A stretch of 7,445 nt of DNA, from NCBI GenBank assembly GCA_021813645.1, contig JAKAJW010000420.1:1-7445 (forward strand), given 5' to 3'. The notes under the pieces are model-generated. The model searched no databases and had not been told where the DNA came from. It saw only the letters and a list, made by a program, of their open reading frames with translations. The stretch comes from Pseudomonadota bacterium. GTDB taxonomy: Bacteria; Pseudomonadota; Alphaproteobacteria; Rhodobacterales; Rhodobacteraceae. Below, one piece after another: positions 6,215-7,445 of this stretch; position 1 is the first letter of the stretch; the number at the start of each line of letters is the position of its first letter. A program made the translations under genes and the position numbers.

Positions 6215-6287
6215 GATGGTATTCTCCCTCTCGATTGCGGCGCCACACTGGGCGAAAGCCCCGGCCGTTGCAACCGCAGGCGCCGGA

Positions 6288-6722
6288 CTATTGCCGATAG
6301 GTCTCGTGGCAGGCCTTGCAGGTCTTGGCCAGGCCGCCGAGGCTTGTCTGCAGCCCGTCCTGGGTGTCGGTGTCGATCAGTTCCACCGCCATTCGATTGG
6401 CATCGGCCCGCTTGGTGAAATCGTCCCATTGCGTCCAGATCACCGGCAGCGCGTCGCTTGCCGGGTCGGCGTGGTGAACCTTGAAGACCTCGGGCACCTG
6501 CTTGGCGGCGGCGAGCACGGCGGCCTTGGCTGCGGCGGCGTCGGCGGCGCTGAAGTCCATCTTGCCGGCGGCCATGTTGGCGAGCAGCTTCAGGTTCAGC
6601 GCCATGGCGTCCATCGTTTCCATGCGCTGTTTCACGCCCGGATCCTTCACCCCCTGCTTTGCGAAGGCGACGCCCGCGCCGATGATCAGCGCCAGGGCGG
6701 CCACTTCCACGATCCGTCTCAC
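6288..6722 (-). CDS. Class II c-type cytochrome (cytochrome c'/c556 family), exported
   Basis: A 144-residue precursor of a periplasmic four-helix-bundle cytochrome c. Residues 1-21 are a Sec signal peptide with positive start, hydrophobic core and AFA cleavage site. The haem-binding CKACH (135-139) lies at the extreme C-terminus, as in class II cytochromes, followed by ETYR. In helix A, R33 is followed four places on by M37. In high-spin, NO-binding cytochromes c' that position holds a non-ligand residue (Leu, Phe or Tyr), whereas low-spin c556/c554 types have methionine as sixth ligand. This protein is therefore more likely an electron carrier than a gas-binding c'. The start is GTG at 6722, supported by GGGAGAG just upstream. 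It precedes the class III dehydrogenase by 73 bases. Family is secure; the c556 subtype is inferred. Confidence 0.92.
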   Translation of the reverse strand: MRRIVEVAALALIIGAGVAFAKQGVKDPGVKQRMETMDAMALNLKLLANMAAGKMDFSAADAAAAKAAVLAAAKQVPEVFKVHHADPASDALPVIWTQWDDFTKRADANRMAVELIDTDTQDGLQTSLGGLAKTCKACHETYRQ

Positions 6723-6751
6723 TTCGCTCTCCCAGTTCTTTCGTTGGCCGG

Positions 6752-6757
6752 ACTATA
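6752..6757 (-). promoter_or_regulatory. Candidate -10 element of the cytochrome c gene
   Basis: TATAGT on the minus strand lies 29 bases before the GTG start, a good -10 match in GC-rich DNA. The hexamer 17 bases further upstream (CTGCAC) is a poor -35, so the promoter may need an activator or another sigma factor. Confidence 0.4.
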
Positions 6758-6867
6758 GGCGCCAATGCCGGGGGGTGCAGGCGCCCCGCCGTCGCAGCCA
6801 GGGCGGTCTCACGGAAACGTTATTGCGGGTCGCGGACTCGACTCCGCCCCGCGCGGCGGGTAGCCTT

Positions 6868-6882
6868 GAACGAACAGGGAAC
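6868..6882 (+). promoter_or_regulatory. LexA (SOS) box of imuB
   Basis: GAAC-N7-GAAC is the reverse complement of the direct repeat GTTC-N7-GTTC, the established LexA site of alphaproteobacteria. It ends five bases before the imuB ATG and contains the AGGGA ribosome binding sequence (6876-6880). Repression would thus block initiation or early elongation. Weak hexamers TCGACT (6838-6843) and TAGCCT (6861-6866), 17 bases apart, could be the promoter and would place the box at about +1. Confidence 0.85.
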
Positions 6883-6887
6883 ATCGA

Positions 6888-7445
6888 ATGTCCACCCGCC
6901 GCATCCTCTCGCTCTGGTTTCCCCGTCTGGCTGCCGAGCGGCAGCTGCGCCGACTTGGGGCCGAGCCGTCCGGCCCCTTTGCGGTGGTGGCGGAGACGGG
7001 CAATCGGCGGCTTGTCGTCTCGGTCTCGGCCGCGGCTGAAGCCGCCGGGCTCGGCCCCGGCCAAAGCCTGCGCGATGCGCTGGCGATCTGCCCGACGCTG
7101 ATCACCCGGCCCGCCGATCCGACGGCCGAGGCCGCCTTTCTCGCCGGGCTTCGACGCTGGGCGGGCCGGTTCTCGCCCTGGGTGGCCGAAGCGCCGCCGG
7201 ACGGGCTCACGCTCGACCTGACCGGCTGCGCCCATCTCTTCGGCGGCGAGGCGGCGCTGGTGGCCGAGGCCGCCGGCGACTGCGCGCGCTTCGGGCTCAG
7301 CCTGGAGATCGGGCTGGCCGATACGCCCGGCGCCGCCTGGGCGCTGGCCCGCCATGCCGGGCGGGCGCCGGGGGCGGAGCGCAGCGGCGACACGATCGAC
7401 CAGGAAGCCCGCGCCACCCGCGCCCGTGCCGGCAAGCGGCACTGG
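6888..7445 (+). CDS. imuB: ImuB, Y-family DNA polymerase-like SOS mutagenesis protein, C-terminus cut off by window edge
   Basis: The first 186 codons of the Y-family protein that links the beta clamp to DnaE2 in damage-induced mutagenesis. The opening MSTRRILSLWFPRLAAER is typical of ImuB. It replaces the DxDxFFASVE motif of active Y-family polymerases, so the first catalytic aspartate is missing. The second catalytic site, SxDE in DinB, reads PPDGLTLDLTG at 103-113 and lacks the Asp-Glu pair. Both features agree with ImuB being a non-catalytic adaptor. GLGPGQSLRDALAICP (54-69) matches the fingers region. The ATG at 6888 has AGGGA seven bases upstream and a LexA box over it. Full-length ImuB is about 500 residues, so the clamp-binding part and any dnaE2 lie beyond the right edge. 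No imuA gene is found directly upstream. Confidence 0.93.
   Translation, partial: MSTRRILSLWFPRLAAERQLRRLGAEPSGPFAVVAETGNRRLVVSVSAAAEAAGLGPGQSLRDALAICPTLITRPADPTAEAAFLAGLRRWAGRFSPWVAEAPPDGLTLDLTGCAHLFGGEAALVAEAAGDCARFGLSLEIGLADTPGAAWALARHAGRAPGAERSGDTIDQEARATRARAGKRHW

Noticed and set aside
6215..6287. Possible terminator between the cytochrome gene and adhI
   Set aside because: Only a 4-bp GGGC/GCCC stem is seen and no T-run follows, so the genes may be co-transcribed.
4967..6418. 483-codon open frame on the plus strand
   Set aside because: It is antisense to adhI and the cytochrome gene, is rich in Asp/His/Arg as expected from the complement of GC-biased codons, and has no recognisable domain. 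adhI on the other strand is certain.
6753..7442. Minus-strand open frames of 208-229 codons opposite imuB
   Set aside because: They have low-complexity Arg/Ala/Gly translations and run across the divergent promoter region. imuB on the plus strand has family motifs and a LexA box.

Overview
The window is GC-rich, densely coding bacterial DNA that looks like the chromosome of an alphaproteobacterium, most probably Rhodobacteraceae. This rests on a LexA box of the alphaproteobacterial type (GAAC-N7-GAAC) in front of imuB, an Irr/ICE-like iron operator in front of mbfA, a class III alcohol dehydrogenase next to a class II cytochrome c, and strong G/C third-position bias. No tRNA, rRNA, insertion sequence, phage gene or CRISPR array is visible. 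The organism is inferred from gene content, not from a marker gene.

Layout. Positions 1-656 (minus) hold the N-terminal two thirds of an AEC-family carrier that runs off the left edge. Positions 777-2473 (minus) hold a tight pair: mbfA (ferritin-like domain plus VIT1 iron exporter), then a nitroreductase-fold flavoprotein whose ATG overlaps the mbfA stop. The flavoprotein is of the iodotyrosine-deiodinase type. A perfect 6-3-6 palindrome just upstream of mbfA looks like an Irr operator. A TetR regulator (2607-3227, plus) diverges from mbfA, with its own operator-like palindrome inside the promoter spacer. It converges on an NYN-LOTUS RNA-processing type protein (3224-3961, minus), and the two stop codons share one CTAG.

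Positions 4177-4968 (minus) encode a six-TM voltage-gated K+ channel with a C-terminal zinc ribbon. Positions 5084-6722 (minus) encode a class II cytochrome c and, 73 bases downstream, the glutathione-dependent formaldehyde dehydrogenase (class III ADH). Positions 6888-7445 (plus) are the start of imuB, the catalytically inactive Y-family protein of the SOS mutasome, under a LexA box that overlaps its ribosome binding site. No imuA lies directly upstream.

Functionally the window is a set of small independent units: iron efflux with a coupled flavoenzyme, formaldehyde/S-nitrosoglutathione detoxification with a periplasmic electron carrier, ion homeostasis, and SOS mutagenesis. I see no clear, wholly new multi-gene system. 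The most interesting points are the iron-operator-controlled mbfA/deiodinase-like pair with an intact E-Y-K substrate-lid triad, the zinc-ribbon tail on the channel, and the isolated LexA-controlled imuB.
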